Shown piece by piece: positions 1-11,020 of a DNA stretch of 64,000 nucleotides. Within the stretch, counting starts at the first letter, position 1. The number at the start of each line of letters is the position of its first letter. A model generated the notes under the pieces. The model was not told the DNA's origin, made no database searches, and saw only the letters and a list, made by a program, of their open reading frames with translations. Position numbers and translations under genes: made by a program. This stretch comes from Molanna angustata (Eukaryota; Arthropoda; Insecta; Trichoptera; Molannidae): positions 4,096,806 to 4,160,805 of the forward strand of contig OY754980.1 of NCBI GenBank assembly GCA_963576475.1, in the 5' to 3' direction.

Positions 1-178
1 CATTGATAAGGGAACTCAATAAGAAGGCATGATTGGTAAACGTTGCGCAAGCGCATAAAGCGATCACGAAAACCACCCGATGATAGGTCGTAAGTCCTAT
101 AGGTGCCTCGGGTTCCTGGTTCTTTTAAAATATCCCAACTTCGTCTCTATTGAGATGTTAAAAAAGTTTGTCAATAAA
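1..178 (+). mobile_element. MITE-A, partial copy cut by window edge
   Basis: The right end reads TCTCTATTGAGATGTTAAA, the same terminal sequence found inverted at both ends of the copy at 22.9 kb and again at 46.5 and 61.5 kb. The body holds the shared word GTTGCGCAAGCGCATAAAG. It has no coding capacity, so I read it as a non-autonomous inverted-repeat (MITE-like) element. The left end lies outside the window. Confidence 0.7.
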
Positions 179-523
179 AAATAATTTAAATATGTGTCAT
201 CGCCATTCAAGTTCAAGTTTAGTGTTGTGATATTATGCGAGATGAATATCAAGATACATATGGGATATTAATTTTTGAACCAGACAACGGGAAAGGTTGG
301 AAAATTATCCTTTCTTCTTCGTCTTCCTGTCACTGGGTAAAACCAGCGACGCACACAATGTATTTGCAATTCTTGTCCATGCTCAAGCGGGTGATGTTTC
401 GCTTTTTGAAACTTTAATTTTACACGGAATTCGTCAAAGATTGTAGATTGAATCCATTCCGATTATATTTGGATAATCCTTTGCTGTCAGCTGTCACAAT
501 TTGATGGTGATTTCATTTAATGC
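179..523. other. Unassigned spacer
   Basis: No recognisable element, coding exon or RNA gene is visible. A 60-codon frame at 235-417 has no family signature and is probably chance. Confidence 0.5.
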
Positions 524-619
524 CATTCAGAATGGCGAAGAACGGCACAGGAGAGAGACCAGTGGATGTCCAAGCGGGAGGCCTTTGTCCAATACTGGAC
601 TCAAGAAGATGCCGAGTAA
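524..619 (+). mobile_element. LINE ORF2 C-terminus (5'-truncated)
   Basis: The frame ends in EWRRTAQERDQW, then KREAFVQYW, then a TAA stop at 617-619, followed by a short (TAG)n tail. A diverged copy with EWRRMVQDRDQW lies on the minus strand near 48.1 kb, so this is a repeated family. Such W/R/D-rich endings are typical of the last residues of insect non-LTR retrotransposon polyproteins. Only about 32 codons survive. Confidence 0.7.
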
Positions 620-690
620 GTAAATAGTAGTAGTAGTTACTTTTATTTAGACGTAAAAAATACAATATTATTACATCTAGTGTAAGATTC

Positions 691-868
691 CCGGACAATT
701 GGCCGTAGCCGATTGGCCGTACCTCCTTTTTACCGTATGGACAATTGACCGTGAGGACAGTTGGCCGTGAGGACAATTGGCCGTGGGGACAGTTGATCGT
801 ACGGACAATTGACCGTGAGGACAATTTATCGTATGGACAATTGACCGTATGGACAATTCACCGTGCGG
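691..868 (+). repeat. Left 16-bp minisatellite tip of foldback arm
   Basis: About ten imperfect units of the type GGACAATTGRCCGTNN run to the inner arm. Units vary at the last two bases and at R. CAATTG is a palindromic core within each unit. Confidence 0.8.
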
Positions 869-1326
869 AAACTATTTTTAGCATCAGAAAATTTTTTCTT
901 TCTTTTTTCGTTTGAGTTAAATAAATTGCGTGAATAAAAAAATGTTCGTTTATGGCGACGAACCGATTGCCTTATTTTTTTATTTCAAGATACTAGGAGA
1001 AATCCAATATGTCGACAGTGATTAAAACGAAATTTTACAAAATAAGCGGTAATTATGTAGTTCTAATTTGCTATATTTTGAGATATAAGAAGACGTCTGT
1101 TTTTAGACTTCTTCTTGTTCTTTTTTTCATGTTTCGAGATGGAGGTGGAGATTTCGAAATTATTTAAACTTCTTTGTTTTCTTTTAAAATTATGAGAAAA
1201 CAATATGGCGACCACGATTTAAAGGTAGTTTTTCAAAATGAATTGCTTCATTTTCAGATTTAATTTGACGTTTTTAAAATAATTTTAAATACCTTAAGTG
1301 TGTTCGAATATAATGAATATTTAGAT

Positions 1327-1490
1327 GGGTCGATGGCAGTACGGTTAGCGCGCTGGGCTAGTAATCCAGTGGTCGCGAGTTCGAATCCTGCCTCGACCGA
1401 TTTCGTTCGCCTATAGCAAAAGCATTTATTTGCTTATTTTACGGAACGTAGGAAGATGTATATGTACTTGTTTAACAAGGAAATAAATAA
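1327..1490 (+). mobile_element. SINE family 1 (tRNA-Thr-like head), nested in foldback loop
   Basis: The head (1327-1400) folds roughly like a tRNA. The acceptor ends GGTCGA and TCGACC pair, the anticodon arm is CTGGG/TCCAG around CTAGTAA (AGT, Thr-like), and the B box is GTTCGAATCC. A non-tRNA body follows, shared with copies at 3441-3620 and 39031-39207 on the minus strand. A conserved downstream body in all copies makes this a SINE rather than a working tRNA gene. Pol III internal promoter boxes are present. Confidence 0.82.
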
Positions 1491-1576
1491 CTTCAGCGAC
1501 AACCTGTAATTGGCTTTATTCTTAATCAAATTATCTTTATGTTTTATAATTTATTATATGCTGTATGTTGTCCTTT

Positions 1577-1639
1577 AAATAAATAAATAAATAAATTAAT
1601 TAATAAATAAATGAATAAATAAATAAATAAATAAATATA

Positions 1640-1710
<71 letters not shown>

Positions 1711-1715
1711 ATATT
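1577..1715 (+). repeat. (AATA)n microsatellite
   Basis: Tetranucleotide tract with a few AATT and AATG interruptions, inside the loop of the foldback element. Confidence 0.95.
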
Positions 1716-2236
1716 CATTTTTTAAAAAGTGAAAATCGAAAAATAAAAAAAAAACAAGAAGAAGTTTAAGAATAGACGTCTTCTAAAATCTCAAAATGTA
1801 GCAAATTAAAACTCGATAAACCCAACATAATCATTCACTTTGAAAACTCATCCCGCCAATCTCAATCACGGCCGCCATATTGGTTTCTCATCATTTCAAA
1901 GGAAAACAAAGAAGTTTAAATTGTTTCGAAATCTACACCTTCTTATTAGTATAAATCGATATCCATCTCGAAACATGAAAAAAAGAACAAGAAGAAGTCT
2001 AAAAACAGACGTCTTCTTATATCTCAAAATATAGCAAATTAGAACTACATAATTACCGCTTATTTTGTAAAATTTAGTTTTAATCACTGTCGACAAATTG
2101 TATTTCTCCTAGTATCTTGAAATAAAAAAATAAGGCAATCGGTTCGTCGCCATAAACGAACATTTTTTTATTCACGCAATTTATTTAACTCAAACGAAAA
2201 AAGAAAGAAAAAAATTTCTGATGCTAAAAATAGTTT

Positions 2237-2476
2237 CCGCACGGTGAATTGTCCATACGGTCAATTGTCCATACGATAAATTGTCCTCACGGTCAATTGT
2301 CCGTACGATCAACTGTCCCCACGGCCAATTGTCCTCACGGCCAACTGTCCCCACGGCCAATTGTCCTCACAGCCAACTGTCCTCACGGTCAATTGTCCTC
2401 ACGATAAATTGTCCATACGGTAAAAAGGGCGTACGGCCAATTGTTCACGGCCAATCGGCTACGGCCAATTGTCCGG
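2237..2476 (-). repeat. Right 16-bp minisatellite tip of foldback arm
   Basis: Inverted counterpart of the left tip, with about four extra units (240 versus 178 bp), so the two tips have changed copy number independently since insertion. Confidence 0.8.
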
Positions 2477-2587
2477 ACACGCAATTGTAAACAAAAAGTA
2501 TATAATTTTTCTTTTTTGGATACAATAATAAATTATGGTACAGAGTATGACACTAAATTATTAAAACCTGTAAAAGTATGGAGAACA

Positions 2588-2850
2588 TTAATATTTTTTA
2601 ACTATGTGCTCAGCACCTAGCCTACGAAAGGTGTCAAGACTTGTGGTTTCTTTTATGTTTGGTGGCAAACTATTATACATTTTGAGACCTTTATGGTATA
2701 AACTATTTTGTGTACTTGTTAATCTCATTTTTGGGAGTCTAAAATCCTGACATCCTCTCGTAGGGTTAGTGTGAACATTGGCATTGAATAATATATTTTT
2801 CTGCATATATTTTGGAATCATATTATTTTTTAGTTTGAAAATCAAAGTTA
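2588..2850 (-). mobile_element. LINE RT C-terminal fragment
   Basis: The minus-strand frame contains RLTSTQNSLYHKGLKMYNSL followed by PPNIKE. This matches the conserved ending of insect CR1/Jockey-like reverse transcriptase ORFs (the small domain where FxxxAxxLWNxLP-type residues occur). It stops at an in-frame stop near 2588. The 5' part is missing. Confidence 0.65.
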
Positions 2851-2879
2851 ATGTGTTGTATATAATGTATGTATTGCTT

Positions 2880-3440
2880 TACTGTCATTAATTTTTAGTT
2901 TATTTAACATTAGGTTTATTCTTGTATACCTGTTACATTTTAAATTTGATCTAATGATCTGTAATTTTCCATTTTGAGTTTGAAAAGTAACGTTTTAATT
3001 TTTTTAATGTTTTGTTTGTAAATAAAGTGTGATCATCAAGAGAACACGATTTAAACCATAAATTTAAGACAGTAGGTATTTATATAATTATAATCAAATA
3101 TACCTATAATCACATATTTATTTATTTTTATTTTATTTTACCAAGGACAGCACACAGTACATGCATACAATTATTAAAAGTAAATAAATAAAAATACAAA
3201 TATAACATTTACCTCTTACGTACTATACCTAATATCAAAATAAGACAGTAAAAAGTGTGAATTAGTGTGGGTGCCCGCATGTAAGAAGAATAACAATTAG
3301 TAGTATGTGTGTGATAGAGATAACTAGAAAGAGTGTGAGTGTGTGGTTGTGTGTGTGTATAAAATGAAATCTGGTTGGTAATGGCAATAAGCCCCCCCCC
3401 CTTCTCCTAATGTTCAATTTATTTGTTTATATTATGTTTT
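2880..3440. other. AT-rich spacer
   Basis: Holds short TTTA and GTGT tracts (3120-3140, 3330-3360) and a run of nine or more C at 3392. No gene or element recognised. Confidence 0.5.
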
Positions 3441-3620
3441 TTTTAATATGAATGAATATTTCCTGTTAGTAACAAGTACATATATATCCTCATAGATTCC
3501 CTAAATTAAGCATAAATACTTGTGCTATAATATATGAACGAAATTTGTCGTGGCAGGATTCGAACTCGCAACCACTGGATAAGTAATCCACCGCGATAAC
3601 CGCGCTTCCGCCACCTATCT
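3441..3620 (-). mobile_element. SINE family 1 copy
   Basis: Minus-strand copy of the element at 1327. Read on plus, it has GATTCGAACTCGCAACCACT (inverted B box) and the tRNA-like head at 3555-3620. The head is more diverged than at 39 kb, with several acceptor-stem changes. Confidence 0.78.
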
Positions 3621-3821
3621 AAAACTTTGATATTATATGTTAATGAATTGTATTATAAATAAATGAAAAAAATATAAAGACTCAAACTAAAGAACCCAGT
3701 ATTCCCTTACTTTGTTCTTATATTCCAGTAAACTCTTGTAATATGTAGTTAGAATTCCGCTGTTTAACTTTTATCTTTTAACACCTGTTTCCTAACGAAG
3801 TTATCCAACTTTTTAGTCCCA

Positions 3822-3845
3822 GGGGGATGGGATGGGATGAGGGGG
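3822..3845 (+). other. Potential G-quadruplex motif
   Basis: Four G-runs of 5, 3, 3 and 5 separated by AT, AT and ATGA satisfy the G3+N1-7 rule. Unusual in this AT-rich background. No element or gene context recognised. Confidence 0.6.
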
Positions 3846-4257
3846 TAGTTTTGACCCGGGGGCAGTTGAGGATGAGTATGGGATGGGTTGAGAGGATTAA
3901 ATGAAGATAACGCTACGGGAAAAGTGGGGACTAGAGTTATTTTTATGGAATTATTGCGAGGCAAAAGTTAATTAAGTTTCTGTAGAGATTGATAACATCG
4001 TTGAAAATAAAGTCATATCGGAATGTTGGTTTAAGTTTTGAGTTTTGAAATTTCTTCTAAAGGTTTTGGAATAATGCGATTCAAAACATTATCAATATAT
4101 TAAAGTATACATAGAAGTAATATAAATAAAATTAATATTTTAGTACAAAAATTTCATAGTAGACAACATTACTAGATCTACGTACAAAAATTGCAAACTC
4201 TTTTACATTGCAGTGTTGTGGTTGGTAAAAATAAAAATAGAAAACAACAGAAATTGT

Positions 4258-4505
4258 ATTTATGTAAATAAGCAATGGGAAGGACACGTGGCCAGACAGC
4301 CAAATTCAAGATGGACTCCCAAAGTCTTAAAGTAGAGGCTATGGGAATATAAAAGTGGTGTCGGCCGGCCAAAGAAAAGAAGGGCCGACAATATTGTTGT
4401 GGTCGCCGGAAAGAAATGGATTGAAGCGGCACAGAATAGAGGAAAAATGGGCCTAAATCTAGCAGTGGAGGAAAGGCTAGGAAGAAAAAGAAGAAGAAAT
4501 TAGTT
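4258..4505 (+). mobile_element. RTE-like LINE ORF C-terminus
   Basis: The reading frame gives WEGHVARQPNSRWTPKVLKW, then GVGRPKKRRADNIVVVAGKK, then AVEERLGRKRRRN. The succession WxGHxxR, GRPxxRW/RADxI and a basic C-terminus is typical of RTE/BovB-like LINE polyproteins of insects. Related copies occur at 18.85, 35.4, 49.1 and 63.35 kb. Truncated at its 5' side. Confidence 0.72.
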
Positions 4506-4774
4506 TGGTTAATAGAGAATGGACTAAGGATGAATGCTAGCAAATCAATGATAATGGGCTTTAATAATGGGATAAAACAGTGAAAGCAGAACAGCGTGTA
4601 AAATAAAAGTAGAGAATTGATGGCTCGACCAAATCGACGAGTACATCTATCTGGAAATCATGTTCTAACGAATGAACGACTTAATAAGAATTTAGAAAGA
4701 AGAGGTATGGCAAAAAACAGAGTGAAAGGAGCACTCAGACCAGTTATGAAAGATTGCAACGCAAAGTAGCAATC

Positions 4775-4975
4775 GTAGTACCAACCTTGACGTATGTAAG
4801 TGAAACCTGGACATGACAGAAGGCGTACGAAAGTATTTGAAATGAGATCGCTAAAGTGAATTTGAAATAGAACGATGTATGACAGGGTACGAAACGAGAA
4901 CACAACGAAAGAATGTAAGATGAAGATATATGTCATGAATAGAATAAATGTTAACAGATTGAAATGGTTTCAGCA
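4775..4975 (+). mobile_element. LINE fragment, YxSETWT family
   Basis: Frame-broken copy of the fragment at 11.7 kb. It shares VPTLTYVSETWT, then MYDRV and a following RLKWF. This is the region just after the RT domain of RTE-like LINEs (TLTYASETWT corresponds to the usual YGSETW). Several stops and a one-base shift show decay. Confidence 0.65.
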
Positions 4976-5165
4976 TCATCATCCTCAGCGTCACAACCCT
5001 TGGTAGGTCCTAGCTGCCTCCAAGAGTTTTCTCAATACTGCTCTATCGCTGGCTGCACTTCTCCTGCCCCATAATCCGACGATTCGCGACTACGCCGTTC
5101 AACCATCGTAGTTTAGGTCTCTCTAAGCTTCTTCTACCGGTTGGGTAATTGGTCAACAGCCTTTA
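4975..5165 (-). mobile_element. LINE tail, minus strand
   Basis: Read on minus it gives KLRETKLRWLNG and TEKTLGG-type residues, as in the last exon-like block of several insect LINEs. It abuts a plus-strand LINE fragment end-to-end, so two insertions meet at about 4975. Confidence 0.45.
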
Positions 5166-5209
5166 TGGGAGCTCCAGATCCAGACGATGAATGTGTGTCA
5201 AGATAGATA

Positions 5210-5800
5210 AATGTGGCGTTCGGTTGCCTACCCCATGAGGGACATGGCGTGATGGTATCTATATCTGTTGTAGCGAGTTTCGTATTGGCCACAACTCTCT
5301 CACTCGCGATGTTTTCAACTAAAACAAAGATTTCCTTTTATAAGCTTTATAACATGCTAGTCCCTATTTCCTCCCCCTGGAGTTCAGAGAGCATTTACGT
5401 TAATATTATATGATTTTTTCAAATAGGCCTCTAGTCCCTATAATTACATTACAAAAAGTCCATAACCGTTCACAATGGTGAGGGGTGTAGGGAATATTTT
5501 CAGATAATCTTTGGGTGTAATTTATTATTTTTGAAGATTTTGAAAGACCATCCATTTGTAAGAAATTAATTTCCTCTTTTCGCTTTATGCCGTGGATTTC
5601 TATTCTCACATAACAGGGATGCCAACTTAATCCAGACTGAAATGTCTAGCTTTTACTTATTCTGAAATAAACATCATTTATATTAGTATTTTATTATTTT
5701 TTATTAGTTTACGATGATAGTATCATGTTCTTACATTTATCGGTAAACAACTTGAGATATCGAGTAGGTTGCGCAGAGCGCATTTTTTTAATATGTAAGG
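5210..5800. other. Spacer with family-4 repeat scrap
   Basis: Positions 5210-5255 match the end of interspersed repeat family 4 (GGCGTGATGGTAT). The remainder has no recognisable feature. Confidence 0.4.
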
Positions 5801-5960
5801 GACACCAGCTTTTAAGATTTTAGATTTCATATCCATTATATTCTTAAGAAGAAGCGCACTACCTTGTGTTGGGCAGAATTTGTAATCTGCTCAGAAAAAT
5901 ATGGATTCAAATACCTGGATTGTAAGAAGGTGGAAACAAGGAAAATCTTTCCACAGCTGG
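5800..5960 (-). mobile_element. LINE-G C-terminal remnant
   Basis: Diverged copy of 38.03-38.21 kb. It shares AGAAGCGCACTAC and the word CCACAGYYGGGCTGCT, which encodes the AARLWN-type motif on minus. Heavily mutated. Confidence 0.55.
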
Positions 5961-6429
5961 GCTGCTTTTAATTTTTAGTAGAATGGAGTGACCAGATTTA
6001 AAAAAAATGACTGGTCATATGCCCTAAGAAAGGCAAACAGAAACAGCTGGAGGAGTTTTGTCGGAGAAGCAACAATAGATGGATAATAAGATGGAAACGA
6101 CCTTGAAGAATGAAGAGCATGATTAAGGATAGTACATATTATTCTGGACATTTTGCAGATTTTTTTTTGTTAGTAGTAAAAAAAAATCATGTTAAAATTA
6201 ATAGGACTATAAAACATTTGGTTTTGTGCACACAGCCAAACAGTTATAAATTGATAAAGCTTTGTTACTGATAACAAGAGTTTGCCTAAAACACAGGTAT
6301 CCAGTACGGATGTCATAATATTTTTTTCAGTGTACCTAATGTATTCTAGTTAAAAATCGATCACAAATTTAATATGTGATAAAAACATTGTAAAGGTTGT
6401 CCTCATTTCTTTTATTAATTTGTTTTATT

Positions 6430-7258
6430 TTATTTTATTTTTTTTTTATTTTAATTCATTTCGTTTCATTTCGTTTCGTTTCGTTTCGTTTCGTTTCGTT
6501 TTAATTTAATTTTATTTTATTTAATTTAATTTAATTTAATTTAATTTAATTTAATTTTATTTAATTTTATTTTATTTTATTTTATTTTATTTTATTTTAT
6601 TTTATTTTATTTTATTTTATTTTATTATATTTTATTTTATTTTATTTTATTTTATTTTATTTTATTTTATTTTATTTTATTTTATTTTATTTTATTTTAT
6701 TTTATTTTATTTTATTTTATTTTATTTTATTTTATTTTATTTTATTTTATTTTATTTTATTTTATTTTATTTTATTTTATTTTATTTTATTTTATTTTAT
6801 TTTATTTAATTATATTTAATTATATTTAATTATATTTTATTTTATTTTATTTTATTTTATTTTATTTTATTTTATTTTATTTTATTTATTTTATTTTATT
6901 TTATTTTATTTTATTTTATTTTATTTTATTTTATTTTATTTTATTTTATTTTATTTTATTTTATTTTATTTTATTTTATTTTATTTTATTTTATTTTATT
7001 TTATTTTATTTTATTTTATTTTATTTTATTTTATTTTATTTTATTTTATTTTATTTTATTTTATTTTATTTTATTTTATTTTATTTTATTTTATTTTATT
7101 TTATTTTATTTTATTTTATTTTATTTTATTTTATTTTATTTTATTTTATTTTATTTTATTTTATTTTATTTTATTTTATTTTATTTTATTTTATTTTATT
7201 TTATTTTATTTTATTTTATTTTATTTTATTTTATTTTATTTTATTTTATTTTATTTTA
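6430..7258 (+). repeat. Compound pentanucleotide satellite (TTTCG/TTTAA/TTTTA)n
   Basis: Starts with about seven TTTCG units (6460-6500), passes through TTTAA units (6500-6560) and then runs as TTTTA for about 690 bp, with rare TATTT or TTATA interruptions and one phase shift at about 6885. It abuts a short LINE tail at 7261, so it may have grown from the (TAAAA)n tail of that minus-strand LINE. Confidence 0.95.
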
Positions 7259-7260
7259 TA

Positions 7261-7305
7261 GGAGATAGCTGTTCTAAACGAACCGAGAGATCTTGTAGGT
7301 ACTTG
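7261..7305 (-). mobile_element. LINE 3' end next to (TTTTA)n
   Basis: The word AGCTGTTCTAAACG and about 30 following bases align with the LINE C-terminus at 54.73 kb (minus). Only about 45 bp are left, immediately beside the pentamer array. Confidence 0.5.
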
Positions 7306-7939
7306 TTATAACTATTCATTTTAGTATACTATAATGCGTCATACGTTTTACAATTATTATTGGATTTGTTACAGTTTATTTTCATGCGTTTCCTGACGAT
7401 CGCAAATCTTAAAAAAATCTTATTTCAGAATGTTTTTTTACTGTCGACCCTGAAATGATAAAAGTAGACGTTTAATAAGAATATATATTTTTCAAGAATC
7501 TACAAAGAAAAGGAAGACCTTTTATATTCTTATCGATCAGGGAAATTTCTTTACAAAAATTCCGCTATTTTCGTATTCATGAAAAAAAAAATCCTCTCTC
7601 GATGAGGAATACAAATTTTCATATTGTAGTTTCATCAGAAAAATAACGAAATAAAGATCCTTCCATGATAATGTTATGTTATTTTTAATAATATTGTTAT
7701 TTACTACAAAGACCGTTTACTCGTAAAAATTGTAATATTTTATTCTCCACAAAGAAAAACGGAATAATTATGGTGTTTTCATTATAATTTGATTGTTTTC
7801 TTAACGGTATAAAATATTATATTTAATTTCGAGATAAGATTTTTATATTCGTACATAAAATTCCTTATTTCTTATGTAATATAATATGCAGGAGTAGGAA
7901 CGTTAAATTATCAACCATTATTTTTATTTTTATATTTTT
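7306..7939. other. AT-rich spacer
   Basis: No coding potential, RNA gene or repeat family recognised. Confidence 0.5.
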
Positions 7940-8606
7940 CCAACTGTCGATTTGTTCAAGAGAATTCAGCTCTCTTAGCATATTAACATGATACGCGAGA
8001 TTTGTATGCCAGGGTTATATTTTTTTAACATTGAATTAAAAAAACACCCAGAGGAATCGCAGCATATTAGTTCCATACATGGATTTACTCAGAATTTGGA
8101 GTAGAACATTTAGTGTCTATGTGTGTGTGTGTCCATATAACTTTTGATACACTTGATTCACAGAGCCTAAAATTTCAGAAATTATAGAAAATTGAATATC
8201 TATAAAACTTTTATTCTCAGTATTTCGAATTTTTGTTTCAGTCAGGAGTGATAAACTTTTGAATTATTGCTTTATTTTCCATATATCTCAAAAAGTATAA
8301 GTGCTAGAACGCTGAAAATTGGTATTAATATAGACAGATATAAAATCTCAATTTTCCGAATCACCTTAACTAGATAATTTAATTTTCTTTATAATATAAT
8401 ATGTACATTATAGTAGTACTACTACTCAAACTTTTTTTAACAATTCTTATAAAAAATTAGGTTAGTGACGACATCGTTTCATACATTCTGTATGGCAGTA
8501 AACACTACACAATATCTACGGGGACTCTCAATAGTTGGATACTTAATCTCCAAACATATACATATACATACTATCATGTTGTTTTCATATTCTGGTTAGG
8601 AAAAAA
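7940..8606 (+). mobile_element. Element B, truncated copy
   Basis: Begins with CCAACTGTCGAT, like the full copies at 9971 and 42271. It includes the shared block around the short (GT)n at 8120 and the CTCAGTATTTCGAATTTTTG region. It stops at about 8606, before the distal inverted end. Confidence 0.7.
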
Positions 8607-8620
8607 TGCTGTAAGTGATT

Positions 8621-8740
8621 AAATAAATAAAAATAAAAATAAATAAATAACAAATAATAAACAAATAAATAATAAATAAGTTAATAAATAAATATATAAG
8701 CATATAAGTGAATAAATAAAAAGATAAATAAATTAGAAAA
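8621..8740 (+). repeat. Degenerate (AATA)n tract
   Basis: AAATAAATAAAT with many interruptions, at the truncation point of the element B copy. Confidence 0.85.
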
Positions 8741-8888
8741 AGATTACATTACAATACATTTACACAATCAATAGGGAGACAATTGATAAGAAATCGAATC
8801 GACAATTGAAAAGAGACTTAGACATATAACTGGATAGTAAACTCTTATTTGACAAACACAAAGATTATAAAATGTAGGTATTCCTGAT

Positions 8889-9240
8889 ATGAGTATGGAA
8901 ACCATTCACTCAAGTGAAAACATTTATTTACCTTACCTACTTTATTTCACAATTGTTAGAAATCAATTGGAACATGCGTCAGTCATCTGGAACCAACAAT
9001 TTAATATTTGTATGAACAGTATAGAACGAATTCATCACATATTTTTGAGACGCATAAAGTACAAATTTGGTAATAACTTCAAGCATGAAATGCAGACTTT
9101 ACAGATTTTACAGGTCCGTGGACATATTCTGTATGTCCAGGACCCTTTCACGAGCCACATTAGACAAGAATATTTAATTGTTTTGTTACCAGCAGTGAGT
9201 AGGTACATATAACATGAAATCAAAGGTGGGATGATTAAGG
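8889..9240 (+). mobile_element. LINE RT thumb-region fragment
   Basis: The frame reads YFTIVRNQLEHASVIWNQQF, then SIERIHHIFLRRIKYKF. This is the classic sequence following the RT domain in insect Jockey/CR1-like LINEs (YxxxVRSxLEYASVIWxP...IERxQxxFLR). After 9120 the frame becomes non-conserved. Positions 9110-9240 match the minus-strand fragment at 20.4-20.5 kb. Confidence 0.78.
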
Positions 9241-9837
9241 TACATTTCTTATTTTTTTATATTTTTATTTTTGTACGTTGCCTATTTTTAAAACGATTAG
9301 TAAAAAGTTTATTGAATTCCATAGATTCCATCATCAAGGCCCTTGAATATTTTTGTTTAAAAATAAATCTCTTAGAAATAAATTGCAGTTAATAAGCATG
9401 GAAAAATTGTCTAATAACGTCACAATGGTACAAATTTATACATAGGTTCGCTTGTAGCCATCGAATTAATGATACCCACCTTATAAATTACAGTAATAGT
9501 CTTTTCTTAAATGAAACTAAAATATTATAATGGAAATTGTAAATAATTATGGTTTTCGTGGAATCAGTGTGCGTTGAATACATCTCCCTGTTTTAGTGCC
9601 TTTTCTCATTCGGAGAACAATCGTTTCAGCGCATAAAGTGTGCCCGGAGGCCCAGGGTTCGATTATTTCGTTAAATAAAACAATGCAGGTGATCGGGTAA
9701 GAACAATAGTGAACATACAATACAACATCGACTACAGGAAATGTTCAAATAGGTATTGCACCGATTGATAAACAGGTTATTATGTCTGATGTATACTGTG
9801 AACGTATCAAAATATTTTTTTTCATTTTGTCAATGTT
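9241..9837. other. Unassigned spacer
   Basis: Nothing recognised. A short GC-richer patch at 9590-9660 has no tRNA fold or frame that I could support. Confidence 0.45.
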
Positions 9838-9970
9838 GACGGTTAAGTAAAGCTTCAGTACTGGCAACCCGGTGTTTATTATTCATAAATATCATGTAAT
9901 AAAATCTTTCGTTCCTCGTATCACTAGGGAAACCTGTTCTGAGACGATAATAGTACTTATTGTAGATCTT

Positions 9971-10197
9971 CCAACTGTCGATTCGTTCATGAGAATTCAA
10001 TTCTCTGAATGAATCGACATTATTAAGCCAAGATGCGTGTACGAAGGAATATTTTGTATGGTGTAGTCGACTTTTTGCATGCTTATAACACCAAATAGAG
10101 GCCTCGCACCATATATGTTCCCATACATGTATTTACTCAGGATTCGGAGTAGAACATTTTATGTGAGTTTTGCGTGTGTGTCTTTGTGTGTGTGTGT

Positions 10198-10292
<95 letters not shown>

Positions 10293-11020
10293 TGTGTGTG
10301 TGTGTGTGTGAGGGTGTGTGTGAGGGTGTGTGTGTGTGTGAGGGTGTGTGTGTGTGTCTGTGTGTGTCCCCCCTTATAACTTTTGATTTGCTAAATTCAC
10401 AAAGCCCAAATTTTCAGAATATATAAACAGTTATAGGCCTACAAAACTTTTATACTCAGAATTGTGAATTTTTGTTTCAGTCAGAGGTTATCATCTTTTG
10501 AATTTTTACTGATTTTTTTATAAAATTCCAGGGTTTCTCAAACATTTTTTATTAAGAAAAATATTTTTTTTATGATAAATTTATGAGTTTAACTGCCTAT
10601 ATTTCCAATTTCTTTAAAAATATCGAAAAAAGCCGAAACACCCCAACTAGATTATTTAATTTTCTATAAAAAATATATACATTGTATAAGCACATCTCAA
10701 ATTTTTTTAACAATTTTTATAAAAATTTAATTTAGTGACGACATCACTTCATACAATTTGTATGGTAGTCGCCTATACACAATATGTAAGAAGACTTAAT
10801 GGTTTGATACTTAAATCTCCAAACATCCATACATACCATCATGCTGTTTTCTATATTCTGTGTAGGAAAAACAGACTGACCTCCATACTATCCTATCCTG
10901 ACAAACATACCTACATGTTTTATATAGAAAATAAAATATCTTCAAATATTTATTAATTTGTGTTGTTTATAGTTTGGTACGTATTCTTTGATTATGCATA
11001 CTATCGCCATCGACAGTTGG
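9971..11020 (+). mobile_element. Element B: inverted-end element with internal (GT)n, full copy
   Basis: Bounded by CCAACTGTCGAT at the left and CATCGACAGTTGG at the right, 1050 bp. The copy at 42271-43313 is the same length (1043 bp), inverted, with the same ends and the same internal (GT)n position. No ORF is conserved between copies; the apparent 115-codon frame is GT-repeat translation. It is probably a non-autonomous DNA element. In two copies about 25 bp beyond the right end (CTCATGTGTTACATG) is also shared, so the true boundary may lie slightly outside. Confidence 0.7.
10156..10370 (+). repeat. (GT)n with GAGG interruptions
   Basis: About 215 bp of GT with five GAGGGT interruptions, inside element B. 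It yields long cysteine/valine frames that are artefacts. Confidence 0.97.

Larger units (their letters stand above)
691..2476. mobile_element. Foldback-type element with minisatellite-tipped inverted repeats
   Basis: The left arm (691-1219) and right arm (1864-2476) are inverted copies over more than 500 bp. The outer tips are arrays of a roughly 16-bp unit related to GGACAATTGACCGTGA (691-868 and, inverted, 2237-2476). The inner parts share a polypurine/polypyrimidine block and words such as AATATGGCGACC. The loop carries a SINE (1327-1490), an AATA microsatellite and, at 1735-1815, a third copy of part of the arm. Long arms made of short tandem repeats are the hallmark of Foldback-like elements. 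No transposase is visible and I could not identify a clean target duplication. Confidence 0.72.

Noticed and set aside
513..824. 103-codon minus frame (and 69 codons at 2281)
   Set aside because: It translates the foldback minisatellite and the antisense of a LINE tail; no independent gene.
691..868. CRISPR-like or regulatory operator array (16-bp units)
   Set aside because: No spacers, and the array is the tip of an inverted-repeat element with a mirrored partner.
1327..1400. Possible functional tRNA-Thr gene
   Set aside because: The tRNA-like fold is followed by a body conserved in three copies and the T arm pairs poorly, so it is a SINE head.
10079..10426. Cysteine/valine-rich frames of 69 and 115 codons
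   Set aside because: Translation of the GT microsatellite in element B; the same happens at 42934-43206.
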